Of a stretch of 30,790 bases of DNA, positions 21,221 to 29,779 are shown in pieces. Source of the DNA: a virus. The notes under the pieces were generated by a model. The model did no database searches, was not told the DNA's origin, and saw only the letters and a list, made by a program, of their open reading frames with translations. Positions within the stretch are counted from its first letter, which is position 1. Every line of letters starts with the position of its first letter. Location of the stretch: IMG/VR virus record IMGVR_UViG_3300032053_000335, positions 1-30,790 of that record; one strand, written 5' to 3'. Both the position numbers and the translations under genes were made by a program.

Positions 21221-22633
21221 ATGGCCAGAGAACGGAAAAACTATCAGGTCAGGGATTCCCTGGGGAACGTGGTAGCCACTCCGGCTTTCACGGTTTACAA
21301 CAGTGGAACCCCTGTCCTTGCCAACATTTATAGCGACGATGTGGGGGTGGGAACTCCCATGGCCAACCCCAATGTTGGAGACGCTAATGGGAGATTTTAT
21401 TTCTACGCCTCCGATGGCCGATACGACATCGTTATAACTGGGACGGGGATTGTAACCTATACCCTGGGGGTGGAGAACTTTGTCTACCAGGGGATAGCCG
21501 TTGGGACAGGGATCACCAGCATAAACACCTTGACGGATGCCGCTCAAGTCATGGTTCCTGGGACGGCTGGAACTGACTTCGCAATCGTGTCAGGGGTCGG
21601 TATCCATACCTTTAATCTCCCAACCATTGGGGTGGCTGGGGTCACCAGAGGCCTTCTGACCTCCGTGGACTATGCAGCCTTCACCCTCCGGATCCTGAGC
21701 TTGAATGGGCAGACCCAGGCCTACCAGACCTTCGCCCTGGGAACAACCGGGACGGATGTCAATTGGCTGTCCGCCGTTGGGATCCATACTCTAAATGTTC
21801 CTACCATTGGATTGGCTGGGGCTACCAGGGGGCTCCTAAGCACCGCCGACTACGTTACCCTGATGGCGAAACAGGCTGCCCTCCCAGCTGGAACCAACCT
21901 CCAGTATGTTAGGGGGGACCTGGTAATGACGACCCTTAACTCCGCCATAGTCCCCGAGCTTACCAACCTTTATTATACGGACGCTCGGGCGCGGGCCGCA
22001 ATCTCCAGCACGGCCCCCGTGACTTACGTGGCGGGGACTGGGGTTATCAGCATGGCGGTGGCGACCGCTGCGGTCAATGGGTATCTGGCTGCGGCTGATT
22101 TCGTGCTCTTCACGGCTAAGATAGGGTCACTCAATGGTTCCACTCAACCTATCCAAACCTTTGTGGCTGGGTCTGGCGGGACGGATTTTGCCATCTCGAC
22201 CGTCGCGGGGACAGGAGTTCACACCTTTAACATCCCGAGCGCCTCCGCAGCCAACCGGGGACTCGTCACCACTGGGGCTCAAACCCTCGCTGGGGTCAAG
22301 ACCCTCTCAGGTACGTTGATAACTCAGGCGGGCAGGATAAAGAAGCTGCGGATAGCGACAACTACTCCCGTTACCGTAGCAGTCACTGATCACATTGTGG
22401 TCGTAAAGCTGGCGGCCCCCGGGGCGGTGGCGGTCGATCTTCCCGCAGGTGTAGCTGGCCAGGAGTTCGTTATTAAGGATGGGACTGGAGACGCAACCGC
22501 TAACAATGTTACCATCACCCCTGCGGCTGGGAATATCGATGGGGCGGGAACATATGTGCTTGACACCAATTATCAAGCTACCACCTTGATTTATGACGGA
22601 ACTGTATGGAACGTAATTCCGAGGGAGGTTTAA
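21221..22633 (+). CDS. Tail or head fibre-like protein with internal repeats
   Basis: A 470-residue protein. The N-terminus (1-90), with FYASDGRYDIVITGTGIVTY, is a beta domain commonly seen at the base of fibres and spikes. Residues about 99-157 and 158-217 are two repeats of one unit (GIHTFNLPTIGVAGVTRGLL versus GIHTLNVPTIGLAGATRGLL), with a third partial copy near 301-358. A linker contains the fibre hallmark YYTDARARAAIS (251-262). The C-terminal domain (about 380-470) is beta-rich with VTITPAAGNIDGAGTYVLDT and a terminal LIYDGTVWNVIPREV. Trimeric beta architecture is likely. It might bind host receptor or decorate the head; the amidase and tail genes follow. Confidence 0.75.
   Translation: MARERKNYQVRDSLGNVVATPAFTVYNSGTPVLANIYSDDVGVGTPMANPNVGDANGRFYFYASDGRYDIVITGTGIVTYTLGVENFVYQGIAVGTGITSINTLTDAAQVMVPGTAGTDFAIVSGVGIHTFNLPTIGVAGVTRGLLTSVDYAAFTLRILSLNGQTQAYQTFALGTTGTDVNWLSAVGIHTLNVPTIGLAGATRGLLSTADYVTLMAKQAALPAGTNLQYVRGDLVMTTLNSAIVPELTNLYYTDARARAAISSTAPVTYVAGTGVISMAVATAAVNGYLAAADFVLFTAKIGSLNGSTQPIQTFVAGSGGTDFAISTVAGTGVHTFNIPSASAANRGLVTTGAQTLAGVKTLSGTLITQAGRIKKLRIATTTPVTVAVTDHIVVVKLAAPGAVAVDLPAGVAGQEFVIKDGTGDATANNVTITPAAGNIDGAGTYVLDTNYQATTLIYDGTVWNVIPREV
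21515..22294 (+). repeat. Internal repeats of the fibre gene
   Basis: The first unit (about 21515-21691) and second unit (about 21692-21871) encode matched segments ending TRGLL plus a DYA or DYV block; a third, partial unit (about 22121-22294) retains GSLNGSTQPIQTF, HTFNIPS and NRGLV. The units are diverged, so they are old duplications of a fibre module rather than recent slippage. Confidence 0.7.
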
Positions 22634-22634
22634 C

Positions 22635-22916
22635 ATGGGATTCAATTGGGGGAAGTTCGGAAAAGTACTACTGAAAATTGGCACAACGGTTGGGATCCCG
22701 GCCCTGGAGACTTTTGTCCCCCAGGCCGCCCCCATCGTAGCCAAGATAAAGGCCGCCATTGATCATCATGGGCAGCCATTTTCAGTGAACGAATTGATCG
22801 CGGTTGCCCTGCCAGAGGTGCAGCCTTACGCCAAGTTTACGGTGGAGCAACTCCCCTATGTGGCGGCCCTGGTGGAGTTGGCGCTTGAAACAGCCATCAA
22901 AAAAGGAGACATATGA
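22635..22916 (+). CDS. Hypothetical small helical protein near lysis gene
   Basis: A 93-residue protein that starts at ATG 22635 after GGGAGG, one base after the fibre stop. It is mostly helical with a moderately hydrophobic N-terminal half (KVLLKIGTTVGIPALETFVP) and a C-terminal helix VAALVELALETAIKKGD. The hydrophobic stretch is too short and polar to call a transmembrane helix, so a holin label is not supported. Its 3' end overlaps the start of an eight-codon leader at 22913 (ATG falls inside the last codons). A lysis-related accessory role is possible from position only. Confidence 0.55.
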   Translation: MGFNWGKFGKVLLKIGTTVGIPALETFVPQAAPIVAKIKAAIDHHGQPFSVNELIAVALPEVQPYAKFTVEQLPYVAALVELALETAIKKGDI

Positions 22917-22926
22917 TCACGCAAGA
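22902..22926 (+). repeat. 25-bp direct repeat, copy 1
   Basis: An exact 25-base copy of the sequence at 23367-23391, starting AAAGGAGACATATGATC. It includes a full RBS, an ATG and the first codons of the gene at 23378. Here it is followed by GGAGGT and the TTG start of the amidase, so it leaves a vestigial gene start before the amidase. Confidence 0.9.
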
Positions 22927-22939
22927 GGAGGTAAATTGA
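22913..22939 (+). CDS. Eight-codon leader peptide, vestigial gene start
   Basis: ATG 22913 behind AAGGAG opens a mini-frame encoding MITQEEVN and stopping at TGA 22937-22939. The amidase TTG start (22936-22938) overlaps that stop, so ribosomes finishing the peptide could restart on the amidase. The peptide matches the first residues of the protein starting at 23378 (MITQDEV), so it is most simply a copied gene start. Whether it is translated is unknown. Confidence 0.45.
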   Translation: MITQEEVN

Positions 22940-23367
22940 AAACTCACATCATCGTCCATCACAGCCTGACGGCTGACGGCCAAACGGTCAGCTGGGGAGC
23001 GATTGAAAAATATCATCGAAGCCTGGGCTGGATTGACATTGGCTATCATGCCGGAGTCGAACTCATTGGGGACACTTATTTTGCTCTCTACGGCCGTCCG
23101 GAGTATCAATTCGCCGCGGCCTGCAAAGAAGAGAAAATGAACCAGGTGGGGCTGCATGTCTGCTGTGTTGGCAATTATGACTTGGTTTCTCCGCCGGACG
23201 AATTGCTCAGTACTCTGGCCGTGAGGATCATTGTTCCATGGCTATATCGTTATGACATTCCCCTGGAGAGGATCATGGGCCATCGGGATTTCGCTGCCTA
23301 TAAATCCTGCCCAGGAACACAATTCAATTTGGACAAACTCCGGCGACTCTGCCGTGAAAATCTGTGA
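22936..23367 (+). CDS. N-acetylmuramoyl-L-alanine amidase (endolysin)
   Basis: A 143-residue Amidase_2/T7-lysozyme-type enzyme that cleaves the amide bond between N-acetylmuramic acid and L-alanine in peptidoglycan, releasing progeny. Zinc ligands are in place: His in THIIVHHS (His8), His116 in MGHRDFA and Cys125 in KSCPGT; Lys123 lies in the same loop, as does the catalytic Lys of T7 lysozyme. Other family features are GWIDIGYHAGVE and VGLHVCCVGNYD. There is no cell-wall-binding domain or signal peptide, so export needs a holin. The start is TTG 22936, four bases after AGGAGGT; ATG codons upstream are out of frame or lack binding sites. The TTG may keep expression low and is coupled to the mini-frame upstream. 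Confidence 0.92.
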   Translation: MKTHIIVHHSLTADGQTVSWGAIEKYHRSLGWIDIGYHAGVELIGDTYFALYGRPEYQFAAACKEEKMNQVGLHVCCVGNYDLVSPPDELLSTLAVRIIVPWLYRYDIPLERIMGHRDFAAYKSCPGTQFNLDKLRRLCRENL

Positions 23368-23391
23368 AAGGAGACATATGATCACGCAAGA
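23367..23391 (+). repeat. 25-bp direct repeat, copy 2
   Basis: Exact copy of 22902-22926 that here provides the RBS, ATG 23378 and first codons of the gene of unknown function. It starts at the last base of the amidase stop codon, so the two copies flank the amidase gene almost exactly. Confidence 0.9.
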
Positions 23392-23830
23392 TGAAGTGTT
23401 AGGGGGCCTCGAGCTTCTAAACGATGCTGAGGTTTTCACGGCTACCTCTCCGGGGTTGGCGCCGTTCGATCCTGCCAAGCCCGTTAAGGTCTGGAAGTTC
23501 AAGCCCAAGACTACCCATTATGTCAACGACGAGGGGATGGTCGAGTACAGTGTCTGGGGCGTCCAAGGCGCTTTGATCACGCTGAACGAGAAGCAGGATC
23601 TCCCGGTGGAGTATCTGAACCTGGTCAACATTCCTCCTGGGGTGAAGCCTGATGGACTCAAGTTCTATCCGATCCCCCAGCGGAGTCTGAAGGACACCGA
23701 GGATGTGGCGTTTTATATGGGCGCCCCACACGTGGTGAAGAAAGGCGCGGACAATGATCTAAATGACTCTCAAATGATTAAAGCCACCTATGATATGGTG
23801 AAGGAACTGGTTAGAAATCAGCTATATTAA
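23378..23830 (+). CDS. Hypothetical protein, 150 residues
   Basis: It starts at ATG 23378 after AAAGGAG. A mixed alpha/beta protein: an N-terminal helix (EVLGGLELLNDAEVFTA), strands around VKVWKFKPKTTHYVND, ALITLNEKQDLPVEYLNL, and a charged helical C-terminus (SQMIKATYDMVKELVRNQLY). I do not recognise the family. It sits between the amidase and tail genes and shares its first codons with the leader before the amidase. A virion or assembly role is plausible from position alone. Confidence 0.6.
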   Translation: MITQDEVLGGLELLNDAEVFTATSPGLAPFDPAKPVKVWKFKPKTTHYVNDEGMVEYSVWGVQGALITLNEKQDLPVEYLNLVNIPPGVKPDGLKFYPIPQRSLKDTEDVAFYMGAPHVVKKGADNDLNDSQMIKATYDMVKELVRNQLY

Positions 23831-23839
23831 GGAGGAATA

Positions 23840-25186
23840 ATGGTTTATACCCACATGACGTGGGCCTCCTTCCGATCCACTCTGTTGGACCACCTCGATC
23901 CCCTGGGTGTCTTCTACACGGACAGCGGGGCCACCCCTGAGGTGGCCTCACTGCTGGTAGAGGCCCTGCGGGAATGGAACTGCCTGACCTCCCGCTACAA
24001 ACGAAGAGTTAACATAGATCTGGTTCCTGGCCAACTCTATTATAATCTGCACACACTGGCTACCTTCCCCCAAGCTGTCACTGATCAGAGCCTTGTCAAT
24101 GAGATGGCCTATCATCTCTTGGAACCGCCCCAGGTGGCTGGATGGGTTGGGGTAACTTCCATGTTTACTCAGGCGGAGATCTGGGCTCATTTGAACAGGG
24201 TACGGGACAAGTTCCTGGCGGATACCGGGATTCTCCTGAGCGAATTTAACTCCAACCCTCTCCTCCCTGGAGAGACGATTACCATCTTCAGTCAGGATGT
24301 GATGGATCCTCGTAGGGTGTTGTGGAGGGATGTCGCGGCGGCCCCAGGGTTCTCCGGGGGATTCTCCGGGCCTCCTACCCATCTGTGGCGGAGTGATGAG
24401 TTCGAGGGAGACACCGCCCTGCAGAGCTGGCGGTATCAGGCGAGAGCCCACCCGATAGCATGGAGTGTTGTCCGGCCTGAACCCCTGCAGATCAGAATTA
24501 TCCCTGGGGCTACCGTCCCTGGTTTCATCGATATCTTGGCGACTCGCGCCGGGGCCACCCTGGTTGCTGGGGCTCCCTCATGGGTTGGAGTTCCAGATGA
24601 TCTCGCTTGGGGAATCAAGTGGGGTGTTATGGGAGACCTCCTGAGCCACGAGGGGCCAGTGAAGGATCAGGAGAGAGCTGAGTATTGCAAGCAGCGATAT
24701 GACGAGTGCGTAGAAATCGCCAAGGTCCGGGCAATTGTCATTGGGGCTCAGATCACTGGAAAGTGGCTCCCGGTTACCACCATGCACGACATGGACGCTT
24801 CCATGCCCCGCTGGATGGTCACTACCGGCCCCCCCAAGGTCGTGGGGGTTGCTGGTTATACCATGGCAGTGGGACCGATGCCAGACCATCCATATAGAAT
24901 CACCCTGGACATTGTGGAGTCTACCCCCTACGACTTCGCCAGCTTCGTCCAATTGGGCAAAGAGGAATTGGACACCATAATCGAGATGGGGCATCATCTG
25001 GGGTCCTTTAAGGAGCAGGGGGCGGAGTGGAAAACTACCTTCCCGCTCAGGGTCGGCATGATAGAGGACGCCGCTAAATTGAACGGAAGGGTCAGAGCGA
25101 TGTCGATCTTCAAGGACTTGATTCAGGAGAGCGGCAGGCAGGATGAAAATCGGAAGCAGAGGATCGAATCTTCGGAGGAACAATGA
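23840..25186 (+). CDS. Hypothetical tail/neck structural protein
   Basis: A 448-residue protein that starts at ATG 23840 after AAGGAGG. The N-terminus (MTWASFRSTLLDHLDPLGVF; LVEALREWNCLTSRYKRRV) is a helical block like those of tail-completion or adaptor proteins. A beta/alpha middle follows (DLVPGQLYYNLHTLA; PLQIRIIPGATVPGFIDILA). The C-terminal region contains helices (DQERAEYCKQRYDECVEIAK). No enzyme motif was seen. It overlaps the long tail gene by four bases (ATGA), so they are translationally coupled and likely act together. Calling it a tail adaptor is inference from neighbourhood and size. Confidence 0.6.
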   Translation: MVYTHMTWASFRSTLLDHLDPLGVFYTDSGATPEVASLLVEALREWNCLTSRYKRRVNIDLVPGQLYYNLHTLATFPQAVTDQSLVNEMAYHLLEPPQVAGWVGVTSMFTQAEIWAHLNRVRDKFLADTGILLSEFNSNPLLPGETITIFSQDVMDPRRVLWRDVAAAPGFSGGFSGPPTHLWRSDEFEGDTALQSWRYQARAHPIAWSVVRPEPLQIRIIPGATVPGFIDILATRAGATLVAGAPSWVGVPDDLAWGIKWGVMGDLLSHEGPVKDQERAEYCKQRYDECVEIAKVRAIVIGAQITGKWLPVTTMHDMDASMPRWMVTTGPPKVVGVAGYTMAVGPMPDHPYRITLDIVESTPYDFASFVQLGKEELDTIIEMGHHLGSFKEQGAEWKTTFPLRVGMIEDAAKLNGRVRAMSIFKDLIQESGRQDENRKQRIESSEEQ

Positions 25187-28100
25187 CAGCCTCTAAATAC
25201 AAGCGGGAGCCAACTAGGTTCCAGGGGTCTGGGTTAGTCACGGTTACCCCTCCAGATATGATGCCGCCTGGCCGGTCCCGCCGCCTCCTGAATGTTAGGT
25301 TGGATGAGGAACTGGGAGCGATTAAGACCCGGCCAGGGATTCAATGGATAAACCAAACCAGCCCCCTCCCCGGCCCTATCACCGCCATTCGTAGGATCAA
25401 TGACAACTATGGGTTAATGGGACTTTTCATCGGGGATTATTATTACGTTATAGTGTCGAATGGGGAAATCAGGGTCGGTTCTACTACCATGTCTACTCCC
25501 CTGCAGGATCCTAATGCTATTGCTGGGTTTGGGAACAGACCCGCCTCTATCCTTACTTGGAGACCAAATAACTCCCCCCGCACCTGGGCCTACATCTACA
25601 GCGCCGATAAGATGGTTAAGGTTGGGAGGGACAACCAAGCCCCGGCTGTGTTTAAGGCGTTTCAAACTGGGATCGACCCCCCGCAATGGGAACCTACCTG
25701 TACTGAAGATCCCACATTCTCCGGGGGAGTTGATGACATCTATTATCGGTATCGGTACCGCTCCACCATGACGGGAGCCAAGAGTTCCCCCTGTCCAGAG
25801 CCCGTTCGAGTTGGATCGGCTGGCCCAGGAAGCGGGGTGTCCGTAGCCCCCCGGGTTATGAACGATCCGCAGGTCGATGTCATTGACGTATTTAGGATTG
25901 GAGCCGCCACTTTAGACTACCGATATGTTGGATCCGTTAACAATATCGATGCTGGAGGTGGTTTCGCTGCTCCCCTTGTAGACACAATTACCGACCTCCA
26001 ACTCAGCGAGCAGAGCGAGATCCTTGAGGAAGACCTATGGAGGCCCTTCTGCACGGTCCAACTGCCCTTGGAGGGAACCATAGACCTGTTGAAGAACAAC
26101 CCCTTCGTTGGGGTCAGCAAGGTCACCTGGGTCTCCTCTCCAGATGGCAGGAAGTTTCCCACCTATCTCCTCCCGGGAACGCTCATTACCATCCAGGGAG
26201 TCCCCTACTCGGTCTATGGGTGGAACGATGATGACGATGTCATTTACATCGTGGGAGGGCCTGCTGGCAACTTAACCGGCGCGCCATTCGTAATGTCGGA
26301 GCCAACCACCTTTGGAAAGCCCCTCCCCTATTCCTGCGGGCCATTTCAGGGCTTCGGGCTGGCCACTGGGGATAAATACCGCCCGGGCGCGCTCTATTGG
26401 ACAAATGGGAATGACTTCGACTCCACCAGCCCTGTCAATTATTATGAGGTAACCAGCCCCTCAGAGCCCCTGGCCTCACCTTTCATGATGGGTGGAAAGG
26501 CTTTCGTTTTCAGTTCCGAGAGGCTGTTCAATATCTACCCGGCATTTGATCAAGTCAATCAGTTCACCCCAATTGAAGCCGCGTGCCAGAGGGGCCTTCT
26601 GTTCAACTGGGCCTTCTGCACGGACGGGGAGAGACAGGGGACAAGATGTTGGTTCCTGGCTAAGGACGGGATTTACGAGACCCAGGGAGCTGAGGCCACC
26701 TGCATAACTGATGAATTATTTAACCTGTTTCCTCATGAGGGAACAGACTCCAATCCAACTGATAGTTCCAGTTGGCTGCAGCCTATCAACTTCCTGGACC
26801 AAAACAGACTCAATCTTAAATTGGTCTACCATGAGGGGAATGTTTACTTCTCTTTCACGGACATGGTGGGAACCGCCAAGACCCTGGTCTACTCCACTCG
26901 GATGAAGGTGTGGATGAGCCTGGATGTCTACGCCTACTCTTCCAAGACCTACCCCGCCTACTCTGGGGAGGGCAGGGAGATTAGAGAGCTTATCTACGCG
27001 GCTGATGGCGGATTCATTGGTAGGATGGACGAGTCCATCTGCACTGACTTCGGCAGCACCTTCAGTTGCGCCGCCAGAAGCCAAAGTTTCGATTGGGGGG
27101 ATCCTGGCGCCCGGAAGCAAATTGGAGACATCACCTATGAATATAAGAGCCCTGGCTCAACCATCACAATCAGGGGCTATTTGGATAACGAAGCGGTCCA
27201 GGTGGGAAATGACACCGCTCCCATCTCCCCCGGGAGAACTCAACGCATTGTTGACATTAACACTCTGGGGAGGAATGTTGCCATTGACTTCCAGTGGGTC
27301 CCCGCCGCCGGAACTGCCGATACCGTCCTCTATATGTGGATGCCTTCCGCCATCCCCAAGCCGGAAGCCGAAGCCAGGAGATGGCACGACTGGCACGAAT
27401 TCATCGAGGGAGGGGCCGACGCCTATGTGACCGGGATCGTTCTCCACTGCTCCACGGATGACAGCGGGGTGGCGAAGACCATTCAGATCTGGGCGGACAA
27501 CGCCTACACCGGGAACCAATTCACCTTCACGGCGGCTGGGGAGCAGAAGATAGAGTTGAGCTGGCCGGTTTTCAAGGGCAAATTAGCCCGGATAGTGCCC
27601 ACCAACACTTCAGCTTGGAGGGTGTTCGGATGGGACTGGGTCGCGGAGAAGGAACCCCTCTTGATTGGGAATTGGGATTCCAACTGGCGCCCGGCCATCC
27701 AGGGGGAGGAGACGGGGTATGTCACGGGGCTTACAATTGAAGCGGACACCGTTAATGCAAACAAAGCAATAATGTTTCAATATGAATTGGAAGGGGTAGT
27801 TCTTAATCCGGTTCTGCGGAGCGTAACGGCAAATCCGGCCTGGAACGGCAGATCTCATCAAACGTTCTCATTTGAGCCATTTAGGGCACAGATCCTCCGA
27901 TTCTACTCCAACGACGGGGTGAGTGGCCGTCTCTATGACTTTAAGTGGTGGGTCTCTCCGGAGCCTCCCACCCTAACGAACTTCAACGCGAATTGGGAGG
28001 ATGGGGGGTATCTGGGCGCGAAGTTCCTCCAGGGTATCATCATAGATGCCGATACCAACGGAGAAACCAAGCTGGTTGACATCGAGTATGAGGATGGGAT

Positions 28101-28536
28101 TATCTGCACCTTCCAGGTCAACCATACCAAGCGGCAGGGGAAACCCTACGCTCTCCCATTCGCACGGGTGGTCAATAAGATCAGGGCCATTCCAAGGGAC
28201 GCTAACCCTAGCTGGCTCTATAAGATCGAGTGGAAATTTCAGGCTCATCCCGAGAGCGTGTGGGCCTACGAGACCCAGAAGACATCTCATGGGATGGTAG
28301 GGTGGTGGCACCAGAAGGATGGCTTCATCGCCTATGAATCTGACTGCGTGGTATACTTGGTTTGCACCCTGGATGACGGGTCCCAGTATTCGATTGTGCT
28401 CCCCTCCACCCTGGGCGACTATAGGAAGGTCTATGTGGTCTTCCCGGCGACAAAACAGAAGCTGATGTCCTACAAATTCACGTCTTTCCTCTGGGACATC
28501 ACTATCCCGATACTTTATGTGGCGACTTTAGATTAA
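25183..28536 (+). CDS. Large tail protein, nozzle/beta-propeller-like, with C-terminal repeats
   Basis: A 1117-residue protein. The N-terminal ~720 residues are beta-rich and start with a pattern found in podovirus tail nozzle or DNA-stabilising proteins: RRLLNVRLDEELGAIKTRPG followed by WINQTSPLPGPITAIRRI. Repeated strand-turn modules (YGLMGLFIGDYYYVIVSN; WAYIYSADKMVKVGRD) suggest a propeller. Residues about 724-1023 contain three related beta-sandwich repeats of roughly 92-103 residues (EGGADAYVTGIVLHCSTD; EETGYVTGLTIEADT; AKFLQGIIIDADTNGET), then a degenerate end domain. It has no catalytic motif and probably forms the tail tube tip or hub. An N-terminal ATGA overlap couples it to the previous gene. 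Low sequence conservation is normal here, so the label is tentative. Confidence 0.65.
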   Translation: MTASKYKREPTRFQGSGLVTVTPPDMMPPGRSRRLLNVRLDEELGAIKTRPGIQWINQTSPLPGPITAIRRINDNYGLMGLFIGDYYYVIVSNGEIRVGSTTMSTPLQDPNAIAGFGNRPASILTWRPNNSPRTWAYIYSADKMVKVGRDNQAPAVFKAFQTGIDPPQWEPTCTEDPTFSGGVDDIYYRYRYRSTMTGAKSSPCPEPVRVGSAGPGSGVSVAPRVMNDPQVDVIDVFRIGAATLDYRYVGSVNNIDAGGGFAAPLVDTITDLQLSEQSEILEEDLWRPFCTVQLPLEGTIDLLKNNPFVGVSKVTWVSSPDGRKFPTYLLPGTLITIQGVPYSVYGWNDDDDVIYIVGGPAGNLTGAPFVMSEPTTFGKPLPYSCGPFQGFGLATGDKYRPGALYWTNGNDFDSTSPVNYYEVTSPSEPLASPFMMGGKAFVFSSERLFNIYPAFDQVNQFTPIEAACQRGLLFNWAFCTDGERQGTRCWFLAKDGIYETQGAEATCITDELFNLFPHEGTDSNPTDSSSWLQPINFLDQNRLNLKLVYHEGNVYFSFTDMVGTAKTLVYSTRMKVWMSLDVYAYSSKTYPAYSGEGREIRELIYAADGGFIGRMDESICTDFGSTFSCAARSQSFDWGDPGARKQIGDITYEYKSPGSTITIRGYLDNEAVQVGNDTAPISPGRTQRIVDINTLGRNVAIDFQWVPAAGTADTVLYMWMPSAIPKPEAEARRWHDWHEFIEGGADAYVTGIVLHCSTDDSGVAKTIQIWADNAYTGNQFTFTAAGEQKIELSWPVFKGKLARIVPTNTSAWRVFGWDWVAEKEPLLIGNWDSNWRPAIQGEETGYVTGLTIEADTVNANKAIMFQYELEGVVLNPVLRSVTANPAWNGRSHQTFSFEPFRAQILRFYSNDGVSGRLYDFKWWVSPEPPTLTNFNANWEDGGYLGAKFLQGIIIDADTNGETKLVDIEYEDGIICTFQVNHTKRQGKPYALPFARVVNKIRAIPRDANPSWLYKIEWKFQAHPESVWAYETQKTSHGMVGWWHQKDGFIAYESDCVVYLVCTLDDGSQYSIVLPSTLGDYRKVYVVFPATKQKLMSYKFTSFLWDITIPILYVATLD

Positions 28537-28546
28537 GGAGATTCCC

Positions 28547-29143
28547 ATGGCTGGACTTGTCAAGACTATCCAAGCAGAACCCATCGCTCTTCAGTTGATT
28601 GCGGCGGCTACGGGAGTGGTGAAATCCGCTGTTTACAATGTATCGACCTTCTTCTCAGCGGTGGTCTATTGGGACTTCTCCCCCTCTGATACTACCGCTG
28701 CCGCAGCTGCAACCATGCTTGCTATCCAGGCGTCTCAAAAGGCAAGTGGGAATGACACCTGGATCCAACTGCAGGAATGGTTGAGCCCGGGAGCTACAGG
28801 GTCCAACCCAGGGACAGGAACCAATGTTGCTGGAAGCGACCAGCTTACCCTATCGGCTGGGGCGATTGCAGCGAACTCCTTATTCTTCATCCTAGACGCT
28901 ACCCTGGGGAACTCCGAGTGGGGTAAGAGGGTCGCTCAGGCTGCCCTGGTAGTGACTGCTGAGGACGGACTGACCAATGCCCATGCGGCCCAGCCAGTGT
29001 GGGTCAATGGGGAGAGATATAAAATCGATGTGGATTTGAGCGGGGTAAAGCGGCTCCGGATCGCTCTCTACAACAATCGGGGAGCTACCACCCGCCCGGT
29101 TTATTGCCGGGTTGCACTGACCACTTGTGACGAAATTCAATAA
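28547..29143 (+). CDS. Hypothetical beta-rich virion protein
   Basis: A 198-residue protein that starts at ATG 28547 after AAGGAG. Beta strands and Ala/Gly/Thr-rich loops dominate (TTAAAAATMLAIQASQKASG; SGAGAIAANS-like segments), with a terminal strand pattern KRLRIALYNNRGATTRPVYC. The last residues CRVALTTCDEIQ carry paired cysteines. No family is recognised. Position after the long tail protein and beta character fit a tail or fibre accessory. The next protein has a loosely similar strand order but no clear identity. Confidence 0.6.
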   Translation: MAGLVKTIQAEPIALQLIAAATGVVKSAVYNVSTFFSAVVYWDFSPSDTTAAAAATMLAIQASQKASGNDTWIQLQEWLSPGATGSNPGTGTNVAGSDQLTLSAGAIAANSLFFILDATLGNSEWGKRVAQAALVVTAEDGLTNAHAAQPVWVNGERYKIDVDLSGVKRLRIALYNNRGATTRPVYCRVALTTCDEIQ

Positions 29144-29152
29144 GGGGGCCTT

Positions 29153-29779
29153 ATGGGCAGCTCGTTTGTAAAAGTGAATGTCACTCCAGTTCCGGCTGTG
29201 ATCCTGACCCAGGCAGCCCCCTATAAATCAGGAGCAGTGGATGTAAGAACATCCATCCTTGGATACGCTCTGGTCAGGGTGGGGCCTATCACTACCAGTG
29301 CTGCCAATACTCATCTGGCTCCAATATTTCGCGTTGAGGTGTCTGATGATGGTCTTACCAATTGGAGGCCAGCTCGCAAACTATCTTTAACCAGAACAGG
29401 GGCAGCAGCCACCAATGCAACCAACATTCCAGCAGGCGTGTCTTCCTTTAATCCTGGGGCGGCTGAGGGTGTCAGCCAGATGTTGAAGCCCTACAACGTC
29501 ATGATGTGTGATCGGCTAACCAATGCAACTCCTGAGTTCAACCGGATTGTAAAATGGACAGCCGCCGCTTTGGTTGAGTTTGAAGATCCCATCTTAAATG
29601 CTTTCCCCAATGGGATTATTTTGGCAGATGCTTACTGCTATTTCATGGGGATTGGGTTGACAGCGGTAAATTATGTCCGATTTGTGTTTCTAAATGAAGC
29701 CACAGATGGATCGGACAATCCGATAACCTTTACCATGGCTGTGGATTGCCAATTCTCGCATGTGACAGGAATAGTCTAA
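29153..29779 (+). CDS. Hypothetical beta-rich virion protein
   Basis: A 208-residue protein that starts at ATG 29153 after GGGGG. Strands such as SILGYALVRVGPITTS, HLAPIFRVEVSDDGLTNWRP and YVRFVFLNEATDGSDN alternate with turns; the pattern resembles beta-sandwich tail accessories. No enzymatic motif, signal peptide or membrane segment is seen. The stop TAA shares its final A with the start of the next gene (TAATG), so the two are coupled. Function is unknown, probably virion tail. Confidence 0.6.
   Translation: MGSSFVKVNVTPVPAVILTQAAPYKSGAVDVRTSILGYALVRVGPITTSAANTHLAPIFRVEVSDDGLTNWRPARKLSLTRTGAAATNATNIPAGVSSFNPGAAEGVSQMLKPYNVMMCDRLTNATPEFNRIVKWTAAALVEFEDPILNAFPNGIILADAYCYFMGIGLTAVNYVRFVFLNEATDGSDNPITFTMAVDCQFSHVTGIV

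Noticed and set aside
22635-22916. Holin beside the amidase
   Set aside because: No clear transmembrane helix; position alone is not enough for the label.
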